A stretch of DNA of 64,000 bases from Pseudochryseolinea flava (GCF_003286915.1 NZ_QMFY01000001.1:62001-126000), one strand, 5' to 3'. Positions 1 through 8,826 are shown, counted from the stretch's first letter. Notes: generated by a model not told the origin, from the sequence alone. Numbers and translations are program-made.

Positions 1-90
1 ATTTTTCACAGTATTCTTTCGATGGAATAGCCACACCGTTTCCCCAATTCCACTGACTATTATCCGACGTTAATTTTCTTTTTCAAATCC

Positions 91-614
91 CTAAACATAT
101 CCGGTATAGGAGAATTTAATCGACTTTCCGTCTTCGGTGGTACCTTCGAACGAGTAGTCGAGGCTTGCGCCGTTATCCACGGTAGATTTCAGAACACCGC
201 TGGTGATTTTATAAACTGTTCCATCGCTGGTGCCAGGTTTAACACCTATTCTAACGGAGGCATCATGAAAGGTGAACACTGCAGCTTCGCCTTCAACCGC
301 ATCGGTTGCCACGTTACTAACAGCTTTGAACGTGATGAGATCACCAGCGCCTGATACTGTTGGCGGATTCGTTTCAATATCATATTGAAGACCTTCACCG
401 TAGGACGTGATGTCCTGATCGTGTACAGTTGTTTCTCCTACTGCTCTTCCGAAATAGTCGTACATCGGCAGTGATCCTGTAAGCGTAATTTTTGATCCAT
501 TGAACTCCGCTTGATTGTTGAGTTTATTTCCATCGTCGTCATCATCTTTGCAAGCTGTAGTTAGTGCTACGATCACTGTGAGAGTATTAGTTTAAGAGGA
601 AATTTTGGTTTCAT
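91..614 (-). pseudogene. small lipoprotein with frameshifted signal peptide
   Basis: The main frame (from a GTG at 576) starts inside a lipoprotein signal: VIVALTTAC, then an acid-rich KDDDDDG stretch typical of Bacteroidota surface-lipoprotein export signals. About 150 beta-rich residues follow. An in-frame stop lies just upstream of the GTG. In a neighbouring frame an ATG at 614 encodes MKPKFPLKLILS, exactly the missing n- and h-region, so one base appears lost near 577-590. Without it the protein could not be exported. The mature part matches no family I can name. Either real decay or a one-base sequence error; other genes close by are also broken. Confidence 0.55.
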
Positions 615-660
615 AGTTTGTTGTTTAAATCGTTTTAAAAAATACATTTTCGTCTGCCTG

Positions 661-1350
661 CTATTCCTCAATCACAATCTCATAGGGTAATGGTTTGAAT
701 TCCAGTCCTTCAATATTTGCTGACTCAATGGAAAGCTTGAGTTTTTCTGATACTAATTCTCCGCTTTGGTTTATACCGAACATCGTAATAAAATCAACCG
801 TATTTTTCAACACTATTCTCTGAGTGATCAGATCCTTCGATATCCCAACTTTTATTTTTTTTCGTTCCTTTTTATACTCTGCGAAATTCGAAACAACGAG
901 AGGTTGATTTTTGTCTTAAAGGAAAATAGATCTATTAAAATCTATCATTGTGTTAGGATCGAAGGAATGCCCGAGGATTCCGTAGTGGAACATCCAATAA
1001 GCAAGTTTCTCATCTTTGAATTTCAGCTTGGTTGCATAAAAATGGAATGCTTTTGCAATGTTGTGACGTGTGATGAGTTCCTTAAATCTGTCAGACACAT
1101 ACCATGCAGATACAGCTGGATATTCGCCGGAAAATCCGTGTACGTCCTGCAGTCGCCACTCGGCATCTTCTTTCGGATCATAGGTTTGCAAATAAAAATA
1201 GTCGAACACAGGAGCATCGTAAATCACCTCACTGTTTGAGATTCTCGGAAAATACAATTCACGATTTTCCACCAACACGCCATTGGCATAGCCTAGAATT
1301 TTGTCGACTTCGGGGAAGCTGCTTTTGATCTTAGTTTGGTAGTATTTCAT
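661..1350 (-). pseudogene. immunity-type protein interrupted by in-frame TAA
   Basis: The frame runs 230 codons from ATG at 1350 to TAG at 661, but codon 145 (918-916) is TAA. Both halves read as good protein. The N-terminal half has aromatic-rich stretches (FDYFYLQTYDP, YWMFHY), and the C-terminal half ends in LEFKPLPYEIVIEE. The style resembles immunity proteins of polymorphic toxins (Imm11/DUF1629-like or Imm43-like; family uncertain). It starts 3 nt after the stop of an AHH-type toxin remnant, the usual toxin-immunity order. The toxin is also broken, so loss of selection on the immunity gene is plausible. Confidence 0.5.
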
Positions 1351-1353
1351 AAA

Positions 1354-1881
1354 TTAAAAGTCAACAATTTCATTTACATTTTTACTACCCATGATTGCTT
1401 CATCCGTTAATGTTCCCTTCACCTGAGAAATCAAATCTCTAACGTTTTCAAACGCCTCGTCAAGATCGCCTCCCGCGTCGTTAATCACCTGAGTGATTTT
1501 ATCATCGAGTGCTCTGGTGTACTGAGGGTGGCTGCCGTGACCTACCTGATCCATCTTCAAACTTTTCTTTTGGACCATTATCGATCCCATTGAAATCGAG
1601 ATCCTTTCCTTTTTTATGCATTTCAAAAAGCTAGTGCTTGAGTCGTGCATTGCTTTCTAACGCTTCAATCGGTATGACGCGGTGCGCTTCAAAATTGAGC
1701 GTTCCTTTTCTGTGTAGTTATTGTTCTGATCGCGTTTCTAAAAAGAAACAATTGCAGCCTGCTGTTGTTCTACTGCAGTAGTAGTTGTGCTGGCACCGTC
1801 AGTCTGCGCGTGCGAGGTAGAAGCAGCGATTAACACAAACAGAAATGACAACATCACCACACGACTTGCCAATGAGCGCAT
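1354..1881 (-). pseudogene. decayed secreted AHH/HNH-type nuclease toxin
   Basis: An ATG at 1881 opens a signal peptide (hydrophobic run ending AASTSHAQT), but the frame stops after about 45 codons. Further down, three frames carry pieces of one toxin: MHDSSTSF, then HKKGKDLDFNGIDNG, then a clean 73-residue tail with VGHGSHPQYT. The DFNGIDNG and H-G-x-HPxY blocks are the hallmarks of AHH/HNH-like nuclease toxin tips that cut nucleic acid in competitor cells. At least two frameshifts and two stops separate the pieces, so no full toxin can be made. The immunity-like gene follows 3 nt downstream. Confidence 0.5.
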
Positions 1882-2167
1882 CACGCCTATGAAAAAAATT
1901 TACAATCGTAATGATTACAATTATGGTGTGCAGCAACGGTGAAGGAGATCGTCGCGGTATAAGAATATCGAAACCGTGTAATGAACCGAATGAACTCGCG
2001 CGTAGGAGCGGCACGTTAATCAAAAAGATGGGATTGGGGTTGTCCAGGTGAATGGATCACATGTATAATCCTGAACAAAATTATGATGAATTGAAAATAC
2101 AATTCAAATTCCCGACAACGCCTTACCAGGAGATGAAACAGTGGGGCCATCTGTTACATACGCGCGC
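1882..2167. other. intergenic, nothing recognised
   Basis: About 290 bp between the toxin remnant and the end of the next decayed lipoprotein. Short open frames exist on both strands, but none has a signal peptide, family motif or convincing composition. It probably holds the toxin promoter and degraded sequence. Confidence 0.4.
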
Positions 2168-2930
2168 CTACTCCACCATAAATTCATTACCAATAGCATG
2201 GTCATCTTTTGTTTTACCTTGCGAGATCGATATTGGCCCATGCAGGTTATACTTTCCTTTTTCTCTGGGAACAAAAATGAAGATGTAATGTAATCCTGTT
2301 TTTACGATGCGTGGTGAGATGCTATTTCCTGTTACACTATTCTTGCAGGCTACACGTTTGAAATCAATGTTCCATTTTTCAAGACCCCTTGCACCTTCAA
2401 CAAACACGAATACCGTATCACCGAGCGCGACCGAACTATCCGATACAATCGTGGAAAATAAAGGCCAAAGGGATCTCCAACAATACCCAAGCGATAACGA
2501 TAATCGGCAAGTACAACTTGCTCCGCATACAGCGTGTACCAGGTGAGATTTAAAATGCTTATTGAATCTCTGGCCTCAAGAACATTCCGCTTATAATAGT
2601 TGAGACCCTTCAGAATAAATGTCTCTTGACGATCAAGCAATTGATATCGGCTAAAAATTGAATCCGCATAAGCGACGAGACTTGGAATATCTTTTTGTTC
2701 ATTGTAACGTGCCCGAAACGAGGACAATTTTTTATTTCCTGTAACAGTCGCATTACAGATTTCCTGGTACTTCTACTTCCATCCACTTCCAATTGGAGCG
2801 ATGCCCGATCATTATCCAGCATTCGATCCGCGATTGCACGTCTTTTCATGTCGATGTCAGATTCATCAACCTTAGGTGCGCAACTTGTCAATGCAAGTGC
2901 AAAGACTAAAATGGTCAAAACACGCTTCAT
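2168..2930 (-). pseudogene. lipoprotein gene split over three frames
   Basis: ATG at 2930 starts MKRVLTILVFALALTSC, a classical lipoprotein signal with lipobox LTSC. The reading frame then shifts twice. Near 2728 an A-run (ataaaaaattg) is one A short: adding one A joins LLQEIK to KLSSFRARYNEQKD. Near 2460 the frame changes again to PLFSTIVSDSSVALGDTVFVFVEG, an Ig-like tail ending at 2168. The rebuilt protein would be roughly 250 residues, with a helical middle and a beta-sandwich end. Family not recognised. Either a pseudogene or homopolymer sequencing errors. Confidence 0.5.
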
Positions 2931-3056
2931 AGGATTTTCGGGGTAACGAATTGTCCGACATACTAAATGTCGGCACTGCACAAGGATTGTATGGTGATTG
3001 GCATTCCTGGGATGCCGTCGAAGGGTTAATGGGCACTAGGATGGCTGGGTAAGTAG

Positions 3057-3080
3057 AAAAGCCCGAGCTAGTATCTCAGG
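3057..3080 (-). terminator. terminator beyond the tRNA-Lys 3' fragment
   Basis: On the minus strand the stem CCTGAG / CTCGGG (3080-3075 with 3067-3062) closes a 7-nt loop and is followed by CTTTTC. It lies 11 bases after the tRNA-Lys 3'-end fragment. That is where a tRNA terminator would sit if this were the ancestral downstream flank of tRNA-Lys. Confidence 0.45.
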
Positions 3081-3091
3081 TTTTCCTTCGC

Positions 3092-3104
3092 GATCCCGCT
3101 GGGA
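3092..3104 (-). repeat. candidate attL: copy of tRNA-Lys 3' end
   Basis: The 13 bases are identical to 31266-31278, which form the 3' acceptor strand and part of the T-stem of tRNA-Lys. Orientation matches that expected for the distal attachment site of an element integrated at the tRNA 3' end. A given 13-mer is expected only about 0.002 times in 64 kb on two strands, although a few possible cores could have been chosen. Confidence 0.4.
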
Positions 3105-3285
3105 GCAGTACAACTTAGTTTGATTGTAACTGCGTATTGTAAATCAATAACTTACAAGCGAATTTTCACAGAGTTAAAAACAGCGTACCTAAATCCTCAA
3201 CCATCAAATCATTCATCCAGACGCAAACTCTATTAATGATTAAAAATAATGATTCTTCTCTATTTATTATAGAGAAAAAGGGCCC

Positions 3286-3753
3286 TTAAAGCACCCCTTC
3301 GTCAGCAAAAGAATAATAACCTTCGCTGGTGATGATGATGTGATCGAGCAGTTGAAGCTCTAGAAGTTTACCTCCTTCTCTTAGCTCTCTCGTTAAGTCA
3401 AGATCTGCCTGACTCGGTGTTAGATTTCCGGAAGGATGATTGTGCGATAGAATAAATCCAGACGCTGCACATTTGAGAGCAGCTACAAAGATCAACTTTG
3501 GATCTGCAACTGTTCCGGCAATTCCACCTGTTGAGAGTTCATAGATACCAAGTACTTTGTTTGCTCTGTTGGTAAACATCACCTTGAACTGTTCCTGAAG
3601 TTCTAGTTTGTTCTTGTCCCAAGTTTCGTAAAGCAAATGATGCACGTCTTTTGAACACGTGATCTTTGGACGTAAAGAAGGTTTCACGTTTGGCTTGTAG
3701 GAGAGCTCAATCTCGGCTACCTGATACTGTGTTGTTTCTTTTTTGTTTTCCAT
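3286..3753 (-). CDS. radC: RadC-like JAB/MPN domain protein
   Basis: 155 residues. The JAMM motif is complete: H104-N-H106, ten residues, then D117 (SHNHPSGNLTPSQAD), with a candidate upstream Glu near residue 54. The N-terminal helix-hairpin-helix region of housekeeping RadC (about 220 aa) is absent. Short versions like this are common on Bacteroidota mobile elements and next to restriction or anti-restriction genes. The JAB fold suggests metalloprotease-like chemistry, but the substrate of RadC proteins is unknown. It is the first gene inside the candidate left attachment site, which fits a mobile-element origin. Confidence 0.85.
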   Translation of the reverse strand: MENKKETTQYQVAEIELSYKPNVKPSLRPKITCSKDVHHLLYETWDKNKLELQEQFKVMFTNRANKVLGIYELSTGGIAGTVADPKLIFVAALKCAASGFILSHNHPSGNLTPSQADLDLTRELREGGKLLELQLLDHIIITSEGYYSFADEGVL

Positions 3754-3992
3754 AATCGTTAGAATTAATTATGGTGCACACACAGGCTTATGACGGAAGG
3801 CGCGGCGGCAAAGAGAGAAGATCATGCACAAGGAGGAACGGAATAAATGGGGGTTCCTGTAAGCGATAGCTGAAAGGGGGAAACCGTTTATGCCGTAGTT
3901 CCTTGCAAGCATGTTCCGGCATAAGCCTAACTTTGTACAATGATTAATGAAAGAATAGAAGAATATGAATTCCAAAATTATAAGACAAAACA
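3754..3992. other. divergent promoter region with inverted repeat
   Basis: This spacer separates radC (minus) from the SIR2 gene (plus). It holds an 8-bp inverted repeat, TTATGCCG (3888-3895) and CGGCATAA (3917-3924), around a 21-nt loop. It could be an operator or a structured leader. I see no small ORF with support. Confidence 0.35.
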
Positions 3993-5290
3993 ATGAGTAA
4001 ACGAACAGTACTCCTTTTCGGAGCTGGTGCTGCAATTCCGTGGGGTGGGCCAACTACAGCCAGTCTTACTACTATCGTAAGAAATGCAGGTAAATCGTTT
4101 CGAGATAAAACGAATGTACCAATCACTGAACTCGTATTCGAAAACTTGAAGCAGGCACTGCCCGAACCTGAGATCAACTTTGAAACAATCATTAGCGTGA
4201 TCGAGGACCTACTTGCATATTATGCATACTATAATGGAGAGGAACGACTGCCATCTATTACTAACGCTTTTTTTAAATCTGTTTTCGGAGAACACAACTG
4301 GGACTTCACGATCGCAGGTGCAAAAGAAGAACACGGTTATCGCTTAAATATTCCTTCCAATACTGAGTATGCTTTTGGTAAGATTTCCTTGAACTACGAA
4401 AATCCCACACAATTCTATTTTCAACACTTGTTTTTCAACACTTGTTAGCGGAAATTCTAACTGACATTTCAGCAAGAATTTCTAGTTATTCATTCAGAAG
4501 GAAGGGTGACGTAAAAGATGATTTGCGAAACGAATTAAATCAATTGTTTATGGCTTGGTATACAAAGCTCAGCAGTCTAGGGCTGGTGAGAATGTACACC
4601 CTGAATTATGACAGGAATTTCAAAATGCTAGCCAAGGCAACTGGTGTTGATGCTTTTGAGGGGTTCAAGGATCATAAGGATGAACTCGGTGACCGAAAAC
4701 TTGATCTGCATAGGATTTTAACAGATATAGATTCACCGGTACATTACAATCTCCACGGGTCTACCCATTGGCAAGTTCATCCCCGCGATGAATATACCCA
4801 ACTAATTAATCCGTGGATTTCACTGACACCATTCCACTCGTTTGAGATGAACTCTTCCGAGAGCACTGTGGCACAAGTAGATCGAGGACGAAGCTTTCAA
4901 GTGTCGAACATCATTTCCGGGTATCAGAAATCGCACAAATCATTAATAAGTCCGTTCAGGCAGATGCAAGCAGCATTTGATAGAGATTGTATGGTCGCAG
5001 ATGAAATCATTGTTATCGGTTACTCGCTGGGTGATTATCACATCAACAGCAGTATTATCAATGCATTAAAAGCAAATCAGAAAGTCAAGATTCATTTAAT
5101 TGATCCCATCTACAGCGGAAAGCAAGGTTACGACATATTAGTACAACGGAAGATTAAGATTCTATCTGATTTGTTTCATTTTAAGAGAACGGAGCTTGTT
5201 TATTCCGATGACAACCATACTTGCTCATATTTTGAAGACAGGCTGTGTGTCACAAGTACAGGTTTTGCAGAATTTCTTCGGTATGTGTAA
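3993..5290 (+). pseudogene. SIR2-family NADase-like defence gene, frameshifted
   Basis: Two open frames (3993-4448 and 4442-5290) together make one SIR2-like protein of about 426 aa. The N-terminus has the NAD-binding LFGAGAAIPWGGPTT. Later come YTLNYD, the YNLHGSTHW block with the candidate catalytic His, and IVIGYSLGDYHIN. The break is a perfect 14-bp tandem duplication (4418-4431 = 4432-4445). Removing one copy restores QFYFQHLLAEILTD with no other change. Stand-alone SIR2 proteins often act in anti-phage defence by depleting NAD+. The rest of the frame is intact, which suggests recent or reversible inactivation. Confidence 0.75.
4418..4445 (+). repeat. 14-bp perfect tandem duplication
   Basis: TTTTCAACACTTGT occurs twice in direct succession. 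Fourteen bases shift the frame by two and end the first SIR2 reading frame at a TAG directly after copy two. Loss of one copy by strand slippage would restore the gene. Confidence 0.9.
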
Positions 5291-5369
5291 CATCTGATTT
5301 CTATAGTTCAAAGCAGCTATTCCGAATTAGTTTCTTAGTACTAAATTATTTACCGCGCGAAAATTCTTA

Positions 5370-5684
5370 TCACTTTAGTTTTGGTGCTCGCTTTTTCACC
5401 GTCAATCCTAAGTCTTGAAGTTTCCGGCCCAGCTGATCATCGCTTGCAACCTTAAGCATATCCTTCTCCAGGCCGAGAACAAAAAGTACTTGGAGTATGG
5501 CTCCAATTGAAACGCCAGTAGAACCTGACTCAATCGCTAACAATGTAGGTCTACTAATGTTAGCGCGCTCCGCTACTATTGCCGAAGTGAATTTTCTCCG
5601 GAGTCTAGCCAACCGTATGTTCTCTCCAACTGTTACTAAGATCTTTTGGTTACGAGGTAAGAGCAAGACCCTATCGCGTCCCAT
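5370..5684 (-). CDS. XRE/HipB-type helix-turn-helix regulator
   Basis: 104 residues. A helix-turn-helix spans about residues 18-70 (IRLARLRRKFTSAIVAERANI, then SRPTLLAIESG). The C-terminal tail GRKLQDLGLTVKKRAPK is typical of HipB antitoxins. HipB represses its own operon and neutralises the HipA kinase, normally encoded just downstream. Here nothing HipA-like follows on the minus strand. A frameshifted HipN relic lies 0.9 kb away on the plus strand. It is therefore an orphan antitoxin or a stand-alone repressor. Confidence 0.7.
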   Translation of the reverse strand: MGRDRVLLLPRNQKILVTVGENIRLARLRRKFTSAIVAERANISRPTLLAIESGSTGVSIGAILQVLFVLGLEKDMLKVASDDQLGRKLQDLGLTVKKRAPKLK

Positions 5685-5838
5685 AACATAAAATAGTTTT
5701 GACCAAGGTGAACACGGTGTAAAAAGTATTTGCCCTTATTATCCCCAAGTGGTTCAAGGCATGGACATCTTGAGTGAGGCTCATTGTCATAGTACATTTA
5801 TTATACTAATCGCTTAGCATCATTTAAACTACCGGTCT

Positions 5839-6420
5839 ATGAATAAAATAGTCACGTACCTGGAAAGTAAGGAGGTAGTATTTCATGCCGCGCTCGCACT
5901 GATCATCCTTTATATTCCACATGCCGGTCACCTGTTCAAACAGATTGAACATATTGACATGACCATCTATGGATTCACGGTCATGAACTGGATCTATGGT
6001 ATTGCACTCGCCGCAGTGATCGAAATTTTGATTCTTGTATTCATCATCAATGGATATCAACGCGCGGGAAAGGCATATGCATTGGTAAGCTTCTTTATTA
6101 ATGCACTCTATTATGATTACTGGTTCATCACACTTCAAGAACCGACAATCCTTAATATCAAGTGGACCGCTACAAGCTTACTGATATGCTTCATGCATTC
6201 ACTCGCGATCTGGCAACTGAGTGATCTGTTCTTCAGACGTGTGAGAGCGGATAAGGAAAAAGTCGTTGAGCATTGGTGCACCGAATGTGATATGGGTCCA
6301 TTTCCGAGCAAACGTTCTTTGGATGGCCATATAGCTAAAGCTCATAGGTATGTAAAAAAAGATTTTCGGCAAGCCGAGGCATCTGGTGACGTTGATCTTA
6401 AGCATAAGACTCAGGCTTGA
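5839..6420 (+). CDS. four-TM membrane protein with C2H2 zinc finger
   Basis: 193 residues. Four hydrophobic segments occupy about residues 15-32, 50-70, 80-100 and 110-130. After a basic stretch comes a single C2H2-like finger: CTEC, 13 residues, then HIAKAH, followed by a charged cytoplasmic tail. Fingers of this kind usually bind nucleic acid or protein and are rare in bacteria, and rarer fused to a membrane domain. No family is recognised. It lies among toxin-antitoxin genes, so a role in conjugation, defence or mobile-element biology is possible but unproven. Confidence 0.6.
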   Translation: MNKIVTYLESKEVVFHAALALIILYIPHAGHLFKQIEHIDMTIYGFTVMNWIYGIALAAVIEILILVFIINGYQRAGKAYALVSFFINALYYDYWFITLQEPTILNIKWTATSLLICFMHSLAIWQLSDLFFRRVRADKEKVVEHWCTECDMGPFPSKRSLDGHIAKAHRYVKKDFRQAEASGDVDLKHKTQA

Positions 6421-6517
6421 CCACCTTCGCGTTTCGCGAAATGCGAAAAGACAAATGACTGTAGGCTATTTGGGATAAATCCCGCCAATCAATATGGGTT
6501 TTTAATCTTTCATGGGC

Positions 6518-6545
6518 ATATATCTAGCATATATGCTGGATATAT
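6518..6545. promoter_or_regulatory. 28-bp inverted repeat, likely HipB operator
   Basis: ATATATCTAGC and GCTGGATATAT flank ATATAT; the arms match at 10 of 11 positions. It sits 15 bp before the HipN start. E. coli HipB binds TATCC-N8-GGATA; here TATCT and GGATA have a longer spacer. Probable hip operon operator. Confidence 0.5.
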
Positions 6546-6559
6546 AGAATCGTATAAAC

Positions 6560-6903
6560 ATGAAAGAAGCTGAGGTATATGTAAATAAAGAGCCTGCGGG
6601 GGTCTTGACAAAAATGAGTGATAAGACATTCCTCTTTCGTTACTATGACGACTATTTTGTCAACCCTAAAAAGAAGCAATCAGCCTTACCTTACCTAAAA
6701 CGCAGCAGGAGTATCGAAGCAATTTCCTGTTCCCGTTCTTCTTTAACATGCTTTCAGAGGGATCGAATAAAGAATTACAATGTCGGTTATTACGAATCGA
6801 TGAGACCGATCATTTTGCTCTGTTGCTGGCGATAGCGAATTTTGATACAATTGGAGCGGTGACAGTTAAGCCTTTACAGCCGCAAGAACAGCCACAAACC
6901 TGA
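6560..6903 (+). pseudogene. HipN/HipS (HipA N-terminal subdomain) with 1-base deletion
   Basis: Starts MKEAEVYVNKEPAGVLTK, the N-terminal subdomain of HipA-type kinases. After NPKK the frame is lost in the run aaaaagaag. One base later the other frame continues AISLTLPKTQQ, SNFLFPFFFNMLSEG, LLRIDETDHFALLLAI and ends at TGA 6901. Restored length is 114 aa, matching the small HipN/HipS subunit of split HipBST-type systems rather than full HipA. The kinase gene that should follow is absent; AbiE starts instead. A relic of a persister-type toxin-antitoxin module. Confidence 0.75.
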
Positions 6904-6906
6904 TTT

Positions 6907-7018
6907 ATTTCATTAAAAATGTAATATTTTAGGTATTACTAATACCTTTATAACAACATTTTCAATGAATTTAGAACCATTTCATTAAAAATATTGTATT
7001 ATTGGTACTATGAATACC
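6907..7018 (+). promoter_or_regulatory. AbiEi operator: two 40-bp direct repeats
   Basis: 6907-6946 and 6979-7018 match at 32 of 40 positions. Both start ATTTCATTAAAAAT and end in a palindromic box: GGTATTACTAATACC in the first (perfect), GGTACTATGAATACC in the second. The second overlaps the abiEi start codon. AbiEi antitoxins are known to bind paired repeats and repress their own promoter. Confidence 0.6.
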
Positions 7019-7774
7019 CAAAATAGATCAAAATTAAAGAATCTATTAGCCCTCCATAAGCCCGGAACCGTCGTGTTACCAAAATGGCTGGAGGAAATTG
7101 GAATATCACGCGACCTTCAAAAGGTATATAAACGAAACGGATGGTTGGCTTCGCTAGGTACAGGTGCGTTCATAAAACCTGACGATGATGTATCCTGGCG
7201 CGGTGCATTATTTACAATCCAAAAACAGGCCGGGCTGTCCGTGCATGTTGGTGCGGTTTCGTCACTTTCCCTACAAGGCTTAAGCCACTATGTGCGTTTC
7301 TCTCAGGAACAAATACTGCTCTTCTCTCCGCGCGGCGTAAAACTTCCCAGATGGTTCGTCGAGTACTCATGGAGTCAATCATTACTTCATGTGAGAACAA
7401 CGCTCTTCCCCGAGAACATGGCACTCACCGAATATCTAGACAAAGGTTTTTCGATAACGGTATCAACTCCTGAACGAGCAATCATGGAGTGCTTGTATCT
7501 TACACCGAAGAAGATGGATATCATAGAGTGTTATCATTTGATGGAAGGGCTTTCAAATCTTCGCCCAAAGGTAGTGCAGGAACTTCTTGAGAAATGTACA
7601 TCGGTAAAAGTCAAGAGGCTATTCCTCTTCATGGCTACGAAGGCAAAGCACCAGTGGTTAAACTATGTCGACCACACCAAAATAGACTTGGGAAAAGGTG
7701 ACCGCAGCATCCTGCCTGGAGGAGTATTCAACGCGACGTTTCATATCAGCGTACCAAAAGAACTGGCAGAATGA
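7010..7774 (+). CDS. abiEi: type IV TA antitoxin AbiEi
   Basis: 254 residues. The N-terminal winged-helix region (about 1-95) contains PKWLEEIGISRDLQKVYKRNGW and a VHVGAVSSLSLQG block, and the AbiEi C-terminal domain (residues 100-250) carries STPERAIMECLYL. It ends 4 nt into the next gene (ATGA overlap), the usual abiE layout. AbiEi represses the operon and opposes the toxic action of AbiEii without binding it. Such pairs stop phage spread and stabilise mobile elements. It is intact, unlike the neighbouring hip and SIR2 genes. Confidence 0.85.
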   Translation: MNTQNRSKLKNLLALHKPGTVVLPKWLEEIGISRDLQKVYKRNGWLASLGTGAFIKPDDDVSWRGALFTIQKQAGLSVHVGAVSSLSLQGLSHYVRFSQEQILLFSPRGVKLPRWFVEYSWSQSLLHVRTTLFPENMALTEYLDKGFSITVSTPERAIMECLYLTPKKMDIIECYHLMEGLSNLRPKVVQELLEKCTSVKVKRLFLFMATKAKHQWLNYVDHTKIDLGKGDRSILPGGVFNATFHISVPKELAE

Positions 7775-8691
7775 TCGATGAAAAATACCGCTCTCAAGTA
7801 GATCTTCTGTTATCAATTCTTCCTGTAGTAGCTCAGGAAAAAATATTCGCGCTCAAAGGTGGGACTGCAATCAACTTGTTTGTGCACGACATGCCCAGGT
7901 TATCCGTTGATATTGATTTAACATATGTCACCGTGGACGATGATCGCGCAACTGCTCTCGCGAAAATTTCAGATGCGCTTGATAGAATTGAAACAGGTAT
8001 CAAGAAGGCGGTGCCCGGTATTTCGATCACGCGTGTGCCTGAGGGCCAAGGCGAAGATGTAAAATTGAACTGCCAGACAAATTCCGCGCATATCAAAATT
8101 GAAGTCAACACAACAACGCGTGGTTTACTGCTTCCTGTTCGTGAACTGCCCGTAACTGATGCCGTTCAAACTGAGTTTAAGAAATTCGCTGCGATGAACG
8201 TTGCCTCGCATGCTGAACTTTATGGAGGTAAGATCTGTGCTGCGCTGGACCGGCAACATCCACGCGACATTTTTGATATGCATGTATTTTACTTGTCTGA
8301 CTCCATATCGGAAGAAATCAAGCAAGGCTTTCTCATGTTCCTCTTAAGTCATGCGCGACCGATGCATGAACTTATTTCGCCTCACTTGTTGGATCAAAGA
8401 GAAACGTTTGAGAAACAATTCGCCGGGATGACAGCAATTCCATTTTCATATGAGATGTTCGAACAAACGAGACTTAAATTGGTCGACGACATTCAGAAAA
8501 CTCTGACTCCACAAGACAGGGAATTCCTGATTTCTTTCATGACTGGTGAACCGGATTGGAGTTTGTTTCCATTACCCGTTCAGCACCTGCCTGCGATAAA
8601 ATGGAAACTGCAGAACATTAACGCTCTTAAAGAAAAGAATCCGGACAAGCACAAAAAAATGTCGGATGCCTTGGCTTCTGCAATTGGTTAA
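7771..8691 (+). CDS. abiEii: type IV TA toxin AbiEii nucleotidyltransferase
   Basis: 306 residues of the DUF1814/AbiEii family. The nucleotidyltransferase signature is clear: KGGTAINLF near residues 28-36 and RLSVDIDLTY near 43-52 (the D-x-D metal ligands). Further family marks are HAELYGGKICAALDRQHPRDIFD near residues 148-172. Related toxins transfer nucleotides to tRNA 3' ends and block growth. It is translated from an ATGA overlap with abiEi. Full length, so the pair is probably active. Confidence 0.88.
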   Translation: MIDEKYRSQVDLLLSILPVVAQEKIFALKGGTAINLFVHDMPRLSVDIDLTYVTVDDDRATALAKISDALDRIETGIKKAVPGISITRVPEGQGEDVKLNCQTNSAHIKIEVNTTTRGLLLPVRELPVTDAVQTEFKKFAAMNVASHAELYGGKICAALDRQHPRDIFDMHVFYLSDSISEEIKQGFLMFLLSHARPMHELISPHLLDQRETFEKQFAGMTAIPFSYEMFEQTRLKLVDDIQKTLTPQDREFLISFMTGEPDWSLFPLPVQHLPAIKWKLQNINALKEKNPDKHKKMSDALASAIG

Positions 8692-8826
8692 ATAAGTTGG
8701 TTTACATGCAATCGTCTATTGTACATATTCAGCGTTCGACCTATCAAACCTTGAAGTTGTCACTGTATGCACTCGCGGAAAATATAGATCAAATTTTTTC
8801 ACATAAAGCGCCCTGCAAATAAAGAC

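Larger units (their letters stand above)
2931..3285. other. 355-bp spacer with tRNA-Lys 3'-end fragment
   Basis: No gene is visible. Bases 3092-3104 (GATCCCGCTGGGA) repeat exactly the 3' end of the tRNA-Lys gene at 31266-31278, in the same orientation. A minus-strand terminator follows at 3080-3057. The rest is AT-rich and featureless. Confidence 0.5.

Noticed and set aside
1-82. Minus-strand open frame reading NSQWNWGNGVAIPSKEYCEK at the left edge
   Set aside because: No start codon and an upstream stop; too short to call, though it may be a broken gene continuing outside the window.
766-1239. 157-codon plus-strand frame opposite the immunity gene
   Set aside because: Antisense shadow; Cys/Ile/Phe-rich composition unlike protein.
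2052-2288. 78-codon plus-strand frame
   Set aside because: Lies mostly antisense to the decayed lipoprotein, with no start signal or family.
3888-3924. Hairpin near radC as a retron or other defence RNA
   Set aside because: No reverse transcriptase or partner gene; only a short inverted repeat.
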